64,000 nucleotides of DNA from Dastarcus helophoroides (taxonomy: Eukaryota; Arthropoda; Insecta; Coleoptera; Bothrideridae). The stretch is taken from positions 19,728,851 to 19,792,850 of the forward strand of contig CM053332.1 in assembly GCA_028583605.1 (NCBI GenBank), written 5' to 3'. The position numbers were made by a program, and so were the translations under genes. This document shows positions 1 through 12,465 of this stretch, piece after piece. Positions within the stretch are counted from its first letter, which is position 1, and every line of letters begins with the position of its first letter. Under the pieces are notes generated by a model. It did not search any database and was not told the origin of the DNA. It was given only the letters and a program-made list of their open reading frames with translations.

Positions 1-310
1 AAGTAAATTTTCTCGCAAGTTATAGTTTTTATAAAAATATATTATATTTCCAAAACCCAAAGTCTGTAAATAAATATTTTTACTTTTTTATCAAAGGATC
101 GGCCAAATTTGGAAAAAAGCTAAATTTTAAAAAATCCGAGGAAAGTCGTATTTTAAAAACAGTCGATATTTTCAGAAAAATCCGAAACTACGAAAGTCAG
201 ATTTTAAGAAAAAAAATTCGAATTCTGAGAATATATTCGAAATGTAAAAAAAACGAATTTGTTGGAAAAACTCGAAACCTCGAGGAAAAAACGAACTTAG
301 AAATGTAAAA
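1..310. repeat. Degenerate AT-rich array, A-rich on the plus strand
   Basis: Irregular runs of A broken by short motifs such as AAAGTCG, TCGATATTTT and AAATCCGA. This is the complement of the TTTCGACTTTTT pattern that fills several long stretches of the window. There is no coding potential and no clean period. Confidence 0.6.
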
Positions 311-846
311 ATGAAAATTTCTGCATAAACTCTTTTTCTGGTTGACTATGTATTTTTAATTGAATGCATAAGCCAGAGGGGGGAAAGTGACATGAAGCTG
401 GTACAACATTGCTATGAGAAAAAGGTATTTTTCCATATACACATAAACTTATAATAATAAAAGTTTATAAATGCCATTTTATAGGTTGTTAATGCCATTT
501 TCGCCTATTTTATTTGCCATTTATGGCGTCAAACCTTAACTTTTTTACTGCCCGGGCTCTAGTTATATGTTAAAGAAACGTACGTTTTACAAAGCAAGGG
601 TACAAAAGGCCGAAAACGCCCAAACGATGTTAAAACTTCCAAAATAAATTAATTTTTCAACGGGAACTCTGAAATAACTTGTTACTATCAAATGGAACAA
701 ACAGACTCGACTTTTCTGCATCAAAGGGTTGACATTTTTAACATCAAATTTCGAAATATGCTACCATAAAAGAGCACTCAATTTCAATTACATCGCAAAC
801 GAAATACATTTAGGAAACATCAACCGTCATTTTAGTTTAGCCCTAA
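311..846. other. Intergenic sequence, nothing recognised
   Basis: AT-rich sequence with two near-repeats of the word ATGCCATTTT around 470-505. No convincing reading frame, RNA gene or element end was seen. Confidence 0.5.
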
Positions 847-1062
847 CAATTCTCAACAGCTCAATTTTTGTCGAGCCCTTTGATCTCGATGGAGCGCCGC
901 AAAAAGAAACTTTTAACCTCATCTCCTACGAAAACAAATTTAAAATTGTCGGCGAGTGCGAAACGAAATGGATGTTTGTGCTCGAACAAAGCCGACAACG
1001 AATTCTCCGGTTTCGAAGTAATCCCGGTATCGTTTGACCTAAGAGTCAAGTTAAGCAAATAA
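847..1062 (+). CDS. Possible terminal exon of an unknown gene (weak)
   Basis: A frame opens after a stop at 844-846 and runs to a TAA at 1060-1062. A possible splice acceptor (CAACAG) ends at 859. The encoded peptide is basic at first (MERRKKKLL, with M at about 889) and then mixed, ending FEVIPVSFDLRVKLSK. The stretch has more varied codons and more G and C than its surroundings, which is the main reason to list it. No domain is recognised, no upstream exon lies in the window, and frames on both strands are also open here, so it may be chance. Confidence 0.22.
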   Translation, partial: QFSTAQFLSSPLISMERRKKKLLTSSPTKTNLKLSASAKRNGCLCSNKADNEFSGFEVIPVSFDLRVKLSK

Positions 1063-1570
1063 CTGGTGGTAAAAAAAAAACGCCTCAAAGGGCGAATTCG
1101 CGGAATTACGGTGCAATTGCGGTTTTAATGACGTTGCTTTCGAAAGCTCGACGCTTGTTAGGATAATTTGACAAAAAGTGGTGATGAAAGGCGGCGCCCT
1201 ATGTTAAGCACAATGCGCAGACATGGTCATGCAAATTCGGTTACCTTTGTCAATAAAACCAGTGTTTACTTGGGCTTTATATAATTTGAGTGAAGAGCGT
1301 TGCTAAACACGGTGGAAACTAATTAATATTGTTAATGGTCACTGGTTGGAACTTTCTAGACGACAGCTTGCGGACTCCTTTGCAGCACCTGCTAACTATA
1401 TTTACTGTATAAACAATACAAGCAGCCGTAAATGGCTAAAAGATATGGCCGCGTAAAGTAGGTAAGTTATATCACTGCGGAGCTTTGTATTACTTTGAAA
1501 AAGCACGCTTACAGGAAGAACAAGATCAATAGCTTGGCATGAGCTAGGTCTTGTAATTCTTGAATGAAAA
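1063..1570. other. Intergenic sequence, nothing recognised
   Basis: Moderately complex sequence between the weak exon candidate and the left LTR copy. No frame, repeat or element end was identified. Confidence 0.5.
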
Positions 1571-4500
1571 GCATATTGTAAGAAAATGTAGTTATAAAAT
1601 TTGTAATTTGTATTAGTGATTGTGTAAGGAACTCTCTAGAAAAATTTGATAATAGGAAGCGGCTGCGATAATGAATCATACGGCAGATAAGCGCTCTAGA
1701 TTTTTCCGCAAGCGATAAGTCTTATCTGAACGAAGTTCCGTTCTAGAAACCGGAACGGTACTGTGATGAGCAGCCGTTGTGATTAAATCCAGGTCAAGTC
1801 GATTAAATGTGATACGCGACCAAAACCAGTGATTGTATCTAGTTTTTCAAAATTGTCGAATTTTGCTCATCTTTAAAAATGTTCGGAGAATAATTTACCT
1901 TCGATTTTCGGACCCAATTTGTCTACGTTGTGTTTAAAATTATTTTATTTCAATAAATTGTAACCCCAGTTCGTAGAGTCGACAGGGGAGTGTTATCAAA
2001 TTCAAACAACAATTGACCTCAACGTTTTATTACAATAGATCAACAAATAAATCAACGAAATTTCAAGTTTGCGATTTTCAAGTGTTCTTAAACATAATAC
2101 AACAAAATAAAGTGAACCTGTTTGTTTCAACTTGTTTAAATTTGCTGGACACAGATCTGAGAGAAATATTTCTTTAGAAAATTAAGAGAATTCATTAAGC
2201 ACAAGTAATCTGACATTCTTTGTCTAACTCTTTCGCTCATATATAGTAGGTCAGGTATTAATTTCCCAAAGTTTATTTTAACCTTAATAATCGCAATGCT
2301 TTCCCCAGCTGAGCCATTTAGTTTGTACTCGAAGGTTTTCAAACCAAATGCAGCTAACTTTGTACCTGATTATCGGTGGGTGTTCGCTGGTAAGTTTGTA
2401 CACAGAGGTTCTCAAACTATTTTCAGGTGTCTGTTTTATTCCCCAATTCTTTGTAGTTTTTGTCGCTTCTTAATTCAAGCATACTTCACATAGCATACAG
2501 TTTTCCTGTTAACGCTTTGAGCTAACAATATCCAAAGGATAATGCTACGAGAAAATGGAGCTCAAGCTTGGAAATGAAGTTGTGATTTATCGTAATAAAT
2601 CAAATTTATAAATGTTGAATTTCAATCTTACAGATCTCTCGTTTCTCTCACTCTTTCTTTCTTTCCTTTGTTAACTTGTTCCTTTGTTTGTTTTCTGTTT
2701 TTCTCATACCAAACTCAATCACTTCGAACTCAAACCAGTGTCATAAAATAGACTAGAAATATTGTTCAGATTTCAGTAGAAACTTTCTGAGCAGAATTTG
2801 CCCTTCTAACACTACATCTACTTCTACGGCTACTGTTCTAATAGATGGGGCGTTTTTCTGGCTTAGAAAGTGGCTAGCTTGACTTAGCACAAAAAAAACA
2901 TTTAATTAAAGTTAGAAACTGGCAAGAAGTTCTCATTTCTTTCGTCAAAACATTTCCCTAACGAGAGCTGATGCTGATACTGCTCGTCCGCCTACGTTAG
3001 TAAATTTATGTTGACAGTAAACCTAGGCATGCGAATATAGATTAGTAATTTTGCAAAAGCTTCCCGATCGCGACGCGCGGCGTTGTAATTCTCCGTAGTC
3101 TATATAGAAGAATCCTTTTTTTCGGACTGTGTAACCGATGAGGTGATCTACGGATAAGGCAGGCCAAGCAAATACGCCAAAACAGAGGCCAGGAGAGGTT
3201 ACTTATGCCCCCAGTGTGTTCAGGCGTATGAGCCCGAGGGGACGCAGCCAGGAGCTCACCTGCGTTTGGGGTTCTGCCTGTGTCTGGAAAGTTCTTCAGA
3301 CAACCTTCTTACAACACCGGTTCCGGTTTCCCTTTTTTTCCGTTTCGAGAACGTACAGTACATCATCAGCAAATCCTAATATAGATGTCTGCTGTCAGTT
3401 ACCGAGCCTGCGGTAATGGGTGTTATCGATTTTTTGAACCCCTGGAAACTCAGCTTCCAACAGCAGAACATCGAAAAACGACCTTAAGAAAATAGAAGGT
3501 TTTCGAAGCAAATTTGCTTTATTGGTTTTCATCTTTTTTCTTTCTACTCTCTTTGTTTTAGTTTTTTTTTCTTTTTTTTTTTGTAACTGAGACTGGTAGT
3601 TGCACCAGTCAGCGGTAGGGTTCTTGGCCCAATAATAATTTTCTAACAACGACTTTCTCATTCATTCGGTTTGTTGTGGAAGTTTTAAATTCCTTTCTCT
3701 TTTTTTTTGTGTACGCCCCCCAACCCCATATTGATCAAAATTAGGAACAAGTATTTTCTCAAATTTTAGGAAAAGTTAATTAAAGCATATAAGAGCGAAA
3801 ACCATCAAATAAAATCATAGGACAATTTAAACTTTACTTGCCTACTTATTTCGTAGCAAACATCATATAAATGGCACAAGAACTTCACGTTGAACAGAAA
3901 TTGTTTTTTTTTTTGTGTTCATTCACGTTAATTAGCACCAACAGAAGCAGTTTTTAAAACTCCCGTATTTCGTACCCGTTTGCATAACTAGTTTCGTCGA
4001 AGTTCCGTATTTTTACTCTCTTAAAATTGGTCTTTGGTGTTTTATCTTTTTATTCCCCTACCCTTAACTTCTGGGGACCGAAAGACATCCTCTTCATCTC
4101 GCTAGAGGGCATGAGGATGTAGAATTTCTACTAATTTAAATAATTCTAATCCAAATTAAACCTTAAATAAATTTTGAAAAGGATTCTTAAAGTGCATATC
4201 AAACTGCAAACCCCTTTTGAATAATGTCGTCCCTTTATCTTGCAAGTTTTACTTCGATAATTGAAGTTTAAATAACTTACAATTGTACGTGTTTATAAGG
4301 GCCTTTTTCGAACGTCAAATTCCTCCAGTATACCATCACATGGTCTTGCCGAGATATTTGTTACGGTCTTCGTTATTGACACTTACCCTTATTTATTACT
4401 CTACTTTTCAGCGGTCCTTCAAAACTAACATGTTATTTTACTCAGTTTAGGTATTTGTGCTTGAAACAAACCAGGCCTAACAAATAACCCTTATCTAATT

Positions 4501-4748
4501 TGTGAACGCTAAGAAATCTGTTTCTCACGCAAAACGTTATGTTACAAAGAATTTTTTATAATACAATATTTGTAGATTTAATATTTCCAAGAAAATATTG
4601 AATAAAATATAATTAAATAAAACAAACGAGGAAATAGAACAGATTAGTAGAACTCGACTCACCACAGTACCTATAAATACGTAGTCGTCTTTCCCTGAAT
4701 CAATCAGTTCGTTAGTCAGGTTAGTTAGTTAGCCAGATAGTCTGATAG
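1571..4748 (+). mobile_element. LTR fragment, left copy, split by another element
   Basis: The pieces 1571-1761 and 4667-4748 read as one LTR-like sequence once the insertion at 1762-4666 is set aside. It has a CAGATAAGCG block near 1684, a TATAAATACG box at 4672-4681, and then CTTTCCCTGAATCA followed by GTTAGTTAG repeats. The same sequence, uninterrupted, lies at 14547-14775, and a related LTR lies at 9227-9603. The left boundary near 1571 is only a guess from a TGTAAG start. The right side ends at a poly-T run that is the tail of the LINE on the minus strand. Confidence 0.55.
1758..4670 (+). mobile_element. 2.9-kb TGTG...CACA element, copy 1, in a duplicated GTAC
   Basis: The element runs 1762-4666 (2905 bp), begins TGTGATGA, ends TCACCACA, and is flanked by GTAC at 1758-1761 and 4667-4670. 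The LTR copies at 14547-14644 have a single GTAC at this place, so the 4-bp duplication is confirmed by an empty site. A diverged copy lies inverted at 18734-21468. Inside are short open frames, including one on the minus strand at 2136-2342 shared with copy 2, but no recognisable transposase, integrase or reverse transcriptase. The termini and 4-bp duplication would fit a long solo LTR or a non-autonomous Ginger-like DNA transposon; I cannot decide between them. Confidence 0.75.
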
Positions 4749-5037
4749 TTTTTTTTTAATCCACTCGCAAAGAGTAACCCCATTATGCTTTCAAAGCACT
4801 GCGAGTAGGATTCGGAAACAAGGATAGATGGCGATGAACCGCCTTCTTAAACAAGGATAGGTTGTAACTTTTGGAGAAAATTCCTTTCGGTAACACGTTC
4901 CATGGTGAAAGTTCTATAGAAAAAAGAGTCTCCGTAGACAGAAGTCATCACTGTGTCAAGCTGGACCACACAGGAATTCGCTGTCTCTGACTATCTAGTA
5001 CGCCCCAAGAATCTTGCCCTTGGGGAGATTAATCCTA

Positions 5038-5836
5038 TTAGTTCCTGCGAGCATCTTCCATGATAGTACTTGTAGAAAAGAGACAAGTCACCACCATACA
5101 CCTGTGCTCTAGTGTTTCGAGAGAATCGGTCAAACTCTCGTCATCAATTAGGCGAATCGTTCTTCTTTGAACTGAATCCAAGAGAGCTAAAGTGTGTTTT
5201 GGGGCTGAACTCCAAACATAAGAACAGTATTGGCTAGTGTTGGCCCAACTGTACAGTGTTAACAGCTGATGAGATGTGAAGTACTTTTTAGCTCTAAAAA
5301 GAAAACCTAGCTTCTGAGAGGCGGACTTGGCAATGGCGCGCACATGATCGTCCCAAGAGAAGTTAGAGCTCGCATTCACTCCTAGGATAGATATAGATCC
5401 CATCAAAAGAACTTTACTGTCCATTAGTATGTTTGTTGTATTATCCCTTGATATCCTCTTAGAGAAAACCGCGGCCTGAGCTTTTGAAGCGTTGAAGTCG
5501 ACCAAATTGTTCTTACCCCATTCCAGAATAATCTCGAGATCTCGATTAATCGTTTGTATCTGCTGTTCCCTTAGTCGATCTGAAGCAGCGATAAATAATG
5601 GTTTGTCAAAGAAAAAAGATGACACAAGGTTACTATCACCTGCGTAGCTGTATATAGGATTGGAAGTTGAAGCTGAGAGATCGTTTATGTGTAACAGAGA
5701 CAGAGTAGGAAACAGAACATGACCCTGAGGCATCCCTGCGTTAATCGCAAATGTATCGGATGAGATGCCATTGACAACCACCTGAAGAGATTTGTCAGCG
5801 AGAAAACTGGATACCAAATGACAGAGTTCAGGAGGA
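5038..5836 (-). pseudogene. LINE A reverse transcriptase, C-terminal part
   Basis: This open stretch encodes the palm and thumb of a non-LTR reverse transcriptase and the following C-terminal region. The block AGMPQGHVLFPTLSLLHIND matches the conserved PQGS.L.P.LF..YINDL region, and YAGDS stands where the catalytic YADDS is expected, so one catalytic aspartate is replaced by glycine. Further on come a GVNASSNFSWDDHV block and a VWSSAPKHTLALLDSVQRR block typical of Jockey/CR1-like elements. The coding sequence is cut by the hAT insertion at 5845; the part before it is at 14075-14546. The catalytic change and the interruption make it non-functional. Confidence 0.85.
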
Positions 5837-6758
5837 AGACCATACAGTGGCGTACCTAGGGGGGGCGGTGGGTGCGGTCCGCACCGGGCGGCACTTACCT
5901 TGGGGCGGCATTTTTTATATTTACTTATAGTTGTAAAAAGCAACTTATTCATTTCATATTTATTTTCTTTCTTGAATAATAAATGATTATTATGATTATT
6001 ATAAGTTTAATATTTGGTTTATATAAATTATGATTAACTATATGATTTCGAATATTATTCCTCGGTGTATATAAATGCATTTTAGTGTAAATTTTGAATT
6101 CTAATTCAAGAACAAGATAATAATTTTATTTTATTGTATTCATTAAAATTCGTTGAATTCGTAAAAGGATCTTTACGATTTTGTTCGGCAATTTTTCCTA
6201 ACTAAAATTTTTTGATATCAGTTTATAAATGTCATTTCTTTTGAAAAGTTTATATGATTACTTTGAAGTGATATATCAATATTTTTTAAATCATCGATTT
6301 TTTTTTTTTGAAAAGCAGGGCCTGCGGAAGGCGGTCTGCTAGGTCTGCAAAGCATTAGGGCGCTGGCATAAGAACTATCTTTTTCAAACAACAAAATCTA
6401 AACGAGACAAAACAAAAATACTGACGAAGTTACAGTTTCAGGAATCGCAAATAGATAAATATACTCAGTCCGTTTTGAAGAATTGTATTTGGAATGATAA
6501 ATTGCTTATAAACCATTTTGTTCATTCGCGATTCAATCTTTTAACAGTGAAGAGTGAAACAAATTATTAGGGTGCCAGTGCATTTGGAGAGTTTATTATA
6601 GGTAAGTATATTATATTACGTATTATAGATATAGATGTTATTCTAAATGCTATTCAGAGTAGTAAAATGACTTTGCCGTTTTCTATACATAATATACTAT
6701 TTATTTCGACAAGTTATATTTTTATTATATATCCCTAGGATGAAACGAGTAAAAGAAA

Positions 6759-7945
6759 GTGGTGCGTCATTTAGAAAGAAAAGGAAGAGAAGGGAGGAAA
6801 TACAGATCAAAAATACTGGAGCACTACTCAAATATATGTATCTCCCATAAGTCAACTTCTAGTTCTTTTAGTATTGTTGCCTCAAATACGGGCGCAAAAG
6901 CAGCCCTCGAAGGCGAAAAAACATTTTCCAATGTTGTTCAAGAGGAAAGACCTGCTTCACACACTGGCGAAGAAGTAGAAAGTTCATCAAGTTCTGATAA
7001 AGAATCTGCTGCACAAATTATTCCGTCTATTTCTATGAAAGATATTGGATTATGACCTAACAAAATTGACGACAATACAAGAGTATTTCTGGTACGTCAA
7101 GGTCCCTTTGCAATTCAAAATTTGGACGCCGACTTCAGCGAAGGAGTAAAACGTCCTAATAATACAATCAAAGCCAAAGGTGAAACAAGAAAACTGAGTT
7201 AGGACTGGTTTTTTCAAATTTTGCCTAATGGCGAAAAGCTCTTAAGATCGTGGATGGTATATTCACCATCGAAGAAAAGTATTTATTGTTTCTGCTGCAA
7301 ACTGTTTGATAATCTTTGTCAAGCAGGTTTTAATACGGAAAATGGTTTTAACAAATGGTGGAAACTTAATCCCAAAATTAGTTAACATGAGATGAGTCCA
7401 CTGCACATTCGATCATATTCTAAATGGAAGGAATTAGAAATAAGACTTAGACGTGGCGCAACTATTGACAAACTACAACAGAATATTGATAAAGAAATAA
7501 AAAAATGGAAGGAAATTCTAACAAGAATACTTGATATAATTAGATTCCTAGCAAAACAAAATTTGGCGTTTCGAGGACATCGTGAAAGTGTTCATCAGGA
7601 AAACATCGATTCAATGGAAAATAGAGGAAATTTTCTTGAGCTTGTTGACATATTGGCTAAGTACGACCCAGTATTAAGAGAACACGTAGTAAAAATTAAG
7701 ATGGGTAATAAATATAGTATCTCTTATTTGTCGCCGAAGATTCAGAACGAATTCATAGAGCTATTGGGAGGCGCAGTCAGAAAAACAATTATGGATCAAA
7801 TAAAGCAGGCTAAATACTTTTGTATTATATTTGACAGCACTCCTGACATTTCACACAAAGATCAAACCAGTCAAATTATTAGATATGTAGTTATTGATGG
7901 TAGTGAAGTTAAAGTTGTAGAATCGTTTATTGACTTTGTAGAAAC
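6759..7945 (+). pseudogene. hAT transposase, N-terminal half (ZMYM1-like)
   Basis: One frame (phase of 6759) runs from the first ATG-like start through three stop codons (near 7053, 7199 and 7384) to the nested insertion. It contains a TTF-type zinc-finger block (SWMVYSPSKKSIYCFCCKLF, about 7246-7305) and then the domain typical of ZMYM1-like proteins, including FDSTPDISHKDQTSQIIRYV near 7830-7890. The protein breaks at FVET, exactly where the 8-bp duplication of the nested element lies, and resumes at 12466. The in-frame stops show it is dead, but the single-frame arrangement suggests moderate age. Confidence 0.88.
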
Positions 7946-9222
7946 CAGTGGCGGCTCATAACCAAAACTAATGGGGGTGCTGCGACAATGTTTAGCGTTT
8001 TAAAGTTTTTAAGATTTCGACTGAAAATTTCGACATTTGCTTTTTGTTTTTTTTGGTGCTTTTCGAAAATTTTAGATTTTTTGGATAACTTGACAATGAA
8101 AATTTCTGATAATGTCGCGTTTTTGTGAAACGTTGGGTTTTTTCCAAATTTCAACTGTGTTGCAAAATTCAGATATTTTTTTTGTATTCTCGAACTTATT
8201 TTATTTTTAAGTATTGACTTTTCTAAAAAAATCTAAATACTCTTTTAAAAATTTTCGTATTTTCGTTAATATTTAGACTTTTAGGTGTTCTGTTTCTTTT
8301 ATAATTTTTTTTTGAAAATTAATTATTACATTTTTTTTTAATTTTTACCATTTGAAAATTCTTACTTTTTTTAAAAATGCAATTTTTTTCAAAACTAGAA
8401 TTTTGACTTTTTAAACCTTTTTTCTAAATTTCATCTTTGTTTGTAATCTTTTTTGAAAAATTATAATTTTTTTATTAAAAATTTCGATTCTTAATAATTT
8501 CGACTGGTTTTTATTTAAATGTCAACTATTTTTCAAAATTTCGACCTTTTTTGCAAAGTTTCGATTATTTTTTAATTTTTGTTGTTGAAAATTTCGCTAC
8601 TTAATTTTCGAAATTCTTTCAAATTTTCGATTTTTTTAAAAATTTGGAAATTTTATGAAATGTTTGATATTTTTTCAAAATTTTAATTTTTTTGATCTAA
8701 AATTTCAACACTTTAAAAAAATGTTCCACTTTGATTCAAACTTTTACCTACCAAAAATGTAAACTTTTTCCAAAATTTTAGCTTCTCAATATTTCGCCTT
8801 TTGAAGACCTCGATCTATCTGATAATTTTCATTTGTTTTTAATATTTCGATTTTGAAAATTTTGATTTTTATTGAAAAGTTAGGTGCAAATTACACAACT
8901 ATTCAAAATTTAAACTTTCGAATTATATTGCGTAAATTCGATAAAAATTCTTAAATCTTTTGCAAATTTTGAATTTTTTTAATTTCGACTTTAAATTTCG
9001 ACCTTTTCTTTTTTAAAATTTTCATCTTTTGGAAATTTGAAAGATTTTGAAAATGTGAATATGAAAATTTAAAATTTTTGGAAAACTTAAAAATGTTGAC
9101 TATTTTTTTAATTTTACCTATTTTTAAAGTTTTGATATTTTTTGTAAACTGTCGATCCTCTATTTAAAAGTTGTGACTTTTTTTTTAGACATTTCTTAAA
9201 ACCTTTTATTGAAATTTTCAAC

Positions 9223-9607
9223 TAATTGTTACGTGCGTTATCGGTTCGAATTGATACACGTGATAGATTATACCCACTTTATTACTGAATTAACTCGGCA
9301 CACTTCAACTGAACAGTAACTCACTAATTATTTACTAATTGCTAACCAACTAATTGCACTGGCTTCTAACTGACTGACTCGAGGGAAAGCTGACCGCCTT
9401 TTTATAATTTTGGCCCCCGGCTTCTAGAACTTTTCGGTAGATAAGGCTTATCGTTTGCCGAAATTTCTGGAACGCTTATCTGCCATTTGTTTCGTTATCG
9501 CGGCCGCTTTCCCCTTATCAGATCCTTCTAGAAACTTTTTTTTATTTACTAAATTCTACAATTCTATTCTTAATCCCATTTCATCTATTTACATTGCGTT
9601 ACATAAT
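9223..9607 (-). mobile_element. Solo LTR, 377 bp, 4-bp target duplication TAAT
   Basis: The LTR covers 9227-9603. Read on the minus strand it begins TGTAACGCAATG and ends GCACGTAACA, giving TGTWAC...GTTACA-type inverted ends, with TAAT at 9223-9226 and 9604-9607. It contains TCTAGAAG, CAGATAAGCG, a TATAAAAAGG box and AATAAAGTGG in the order expected of an LTR promoter and poly(A) signal. Its complexity and GC content stand out sharply from the surrounding AT array. It is related to the LTR at 1571/14547 but is a different family. Confidence 0.88.
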
Positions 9608-10074
9608 ATTTCGTAAAATTTCGACTTAATTTCAACTTTTTCGACTTTTTTTTTTAAATTTCGACCGTTTTTAAAAACTTCAAAATTTTTTCAACATTTT
9701 ATTTATACATTTTTTTAAACATTTCCGATTAAATCTTCGACTTAAAAGAAAAGGTTCTTTGTAAACTCGAACTATTGAAAATTTCGACTTTTTTAAAAAT
9801 TTTACCTTTTCAAAATTTCAACCTCTTTGATAATTACGAATTTTTCGATAATTTTGAGTTTACTCCAATATTCAAAAAATACAGCTTCTTTGAAAAGGTA
9901 ATTAAAAACTATGCAATTTATTTTAAATGTCGATATTTTTCCAAAAATTCGTCTTTTATTCACATTTCCAAAATTATTAAAAATGTTGACCGTTTTAAAA
10001 ATTGGACATTTTTTCGTAATTCTTTTGAAAATTTGACTTTCTATAAAAATTTCAAAATTTTTTTTAAGATTTAA

Positions 10075-11033
10075 CTTTTTTCTAACGTTCGACTACTAAC
10101 TTAATTTAACCTAATAACTTAATTTATTTTTTAAAAGTGGTAATGTTTTTATTTTTAAATTTACATTTTTTAAAAAAAATTTCGAAACAACACTCGAATT
10201 TAGAAAAATTAATGACAAAAATTTCTATTTTTTTTGAAACAAATTTTCAAAAATAAATTGCATTTTATGTACAAATAAATTGCCAAAATTTAAATTTAAA
10301 CACAAAAAATTGGCTTCAAGCTGAAACATTTAATTTTTCAAATTTCTCTGGAACTTCAAAATTACTTGAAAAATTAAATTAGAACAGTAAACTGTTAATG
10401 AATTTTTTTCAATATTTTGATTTATTTTAATTTCGAAATTTTGGGGCTCGTCTAAAAATGTTGACTCTTTTTCTCCAAAATTTTAATCATTTCCACTTTA
10501 AAAGACGAAATTATAAAAATATTTTTTACAATTAATTTATTTGAAAAAAAAAGATGTAACTTTTTTTTAACCTTCGACTAATAACTTAATTTAACTTAAT
10601 AACTTAATTTATTTTTTAAAAGTGGTAATGTTTTTATTTTTAAATTTACATTTTTTAAGAAAAATTTCGAAACAACACTCGAATTTAGAAAAATTAATGA
10701 CAAAAATTTCTATTTTTTTTAAACAAATTTCCAAAAAAAACTGCATTTATTGTACAAATAAATTGCCAAAATTTAAATTTTAATCACAAAAAATTGGCTT
10801 CAAGCTGAAATATTTAATTTTTCAAATTTCTCTGGAACTTCAAATTACTTGAAAAAATTAAATTAGAACAGTAAACTGGAATTTTTTTCAACATTTTGAT
10901 TTATTTTAATTTCGAAACTTTGGGGCTCTTCTAGAAATGTTGACTCTTTTTCTTCAAAATTTTAATCATTTCCACTTTAAAAGACGAAATTATAAAAATA
11001 TTTTTTACAATTAATTTATTTGAAAAGAAAAGT
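10075..11033. repeat. Tandem duplication of ~480 bp inside the non-autonomous hAT
   Basis: 10075-10558 and 10559-11033 are nearly identical. Both start around a TTCGACTA block followed by AACTTAATTTA, and both end in ACAATTAATTTATTTGAAAA. Confidence 0.8.
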
Positions 11034-12465
11034 TTTTTTTTTAGTTCCGAAAATATTAATTTTTATGAAAAATGTTGTTTACTAATAAGAAATTTCAACT
11101 TTTTCTAGAAATATAATCTGTTTGCTTGTGAAATTTTGTGTTTAATCTTTAAATTTCGATCTTTTTTTTTATTAAAATTTGAATTTTAAATTTGAACTTG
11201 AGAATTTCAAGAATAACAATTTGTGAAAAATTGAATTTTCTCTGGTCCTACAATAGTAATAATGTTTAGAGAAATATCAAATTGTAAAAAAGGTTAAAAT
11301 TTACAAGTTGGATTTTTTCTTAAAATGTTAATATTTTTCCTAAAAAGTTTTCTTATTTTTATGCAGATTTGAAGTTTATTTTCCCTAAACCATATACTTA
11401 AAAACTTTCAGTTTCTTATCAAAAATTACAGAATAAAATGAACTTTAAAATATTAAAATTTTGTTAAAAAACTTTTGAATTTCCAAAACAAATTAGAGAA
11501 AAATCAAAATTTCTGCAAGAAAAAATATTTTAAAGTCAAAATCTCCAGGAAAAGTCGAAATTTCAAAAAAAATTCTATGTATAAAACGTTTAGAGAAAAA
11601 CACAAATTGCATAGGAAAAAAAGCAAAATTTCTTAAAGAAAAAATCGAAGTTTGAAAAAAAAATTGAAATATCTTTACAAAACAATCGAAATTTTTTATT
11701 TTTCCCAAAATGTTAAAATCTTTATAGAGCTTTCAGGGTTTTTTCGAAACTTTTTTTGTCAAAATTACAAAATAAAATGAACTTGAAAATTGTCAGTGTC
11801 GTGAAAAAACTTGACATTTTTAAAGCAAATTAGAGGAACACAAAGAGAAATCTGGAGAAGTTGGAATTTCTAGAAGAAATTTTAAGAACAACACTTTAAG
11901 GAAAAATGAAAATTTCGAGAAAATTTTTTTTTATAAAATATTTAGGAAAAATGGAAACTTTGCAGAAAAATCAAAATTTTCTAAAAAAATCGATATATCC
12001 GAAAAAAAACCCAAAATTTTTATACAAAATAAGATTTGAGGTAAAAATTCGAAGATACCGAATTAACTTATTTTTTAGAGAAATAGTAAAATCCGAGATG
12101 AGTATTTAGATTTTTTCTTGAAATTGTATTTATTTGCCCAAAATGTTGACATTTTCAAAGAAGTTTGAGTTTTTTTCTTAGCATTTTAATTCCTGCTCGA
12201 AACATTGATTTCTTCCTCAATACTTTTACAAAAATTAGTTTTTGAAAATGTGATTTTGATCAAAATTAAACATAAATTAGGTTTTTAAATATCGTAACTT
12301 CGTTTGAAAAATTTCTATAAAAAGAAATTAGAAAAAATTTAAAATTTCCACAAAAAATCGTGAAATAAAAGGTGTTTAGAAAATTTTGAGAATAAAAATT
12401 CGAAAGCGAAATTGAGGGTGCTGCAGTTCCACAGTGCCTATACGCGAGCCGCCACTGGTAGAAAC

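Larger units (their letters stand above)
7938..12465 (+). mobile_element. Non-autonomous hAT element nested in the hAT transposase
   Basis: The element is 7946-12457 (4512 bp). Its ends are CAGTGGCGGCTC and the complement, flanked by GTAGAAAC at 7938-7945 and 12458-12465. Removing the element and one duplication restores the transposase reading frame. It shares CAGTGGCG with the surrounding hAT, so a related transposase could have moved it. The interior has no gene: it is an AT-rich array, T-rich with TTTCGAC motifs up to about 11250 and A-rich with GTCGAAATTT motifs from there to about 12410, and includes a solo LTR and a ~480-bp tandem duplication. Confidence 0.92.

Noticed and set aside
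5267..5290. CTGATGA word as a hammerhead core
   Set aside because: It lies in LINE A coding sequence and is not followed by a stem II and GAAA.
9775..10074. 99-residue phenylalanine/asparagine-rich frame
   Set aside because: Chance frame in T-rich array sequence; composition follows the base skew.
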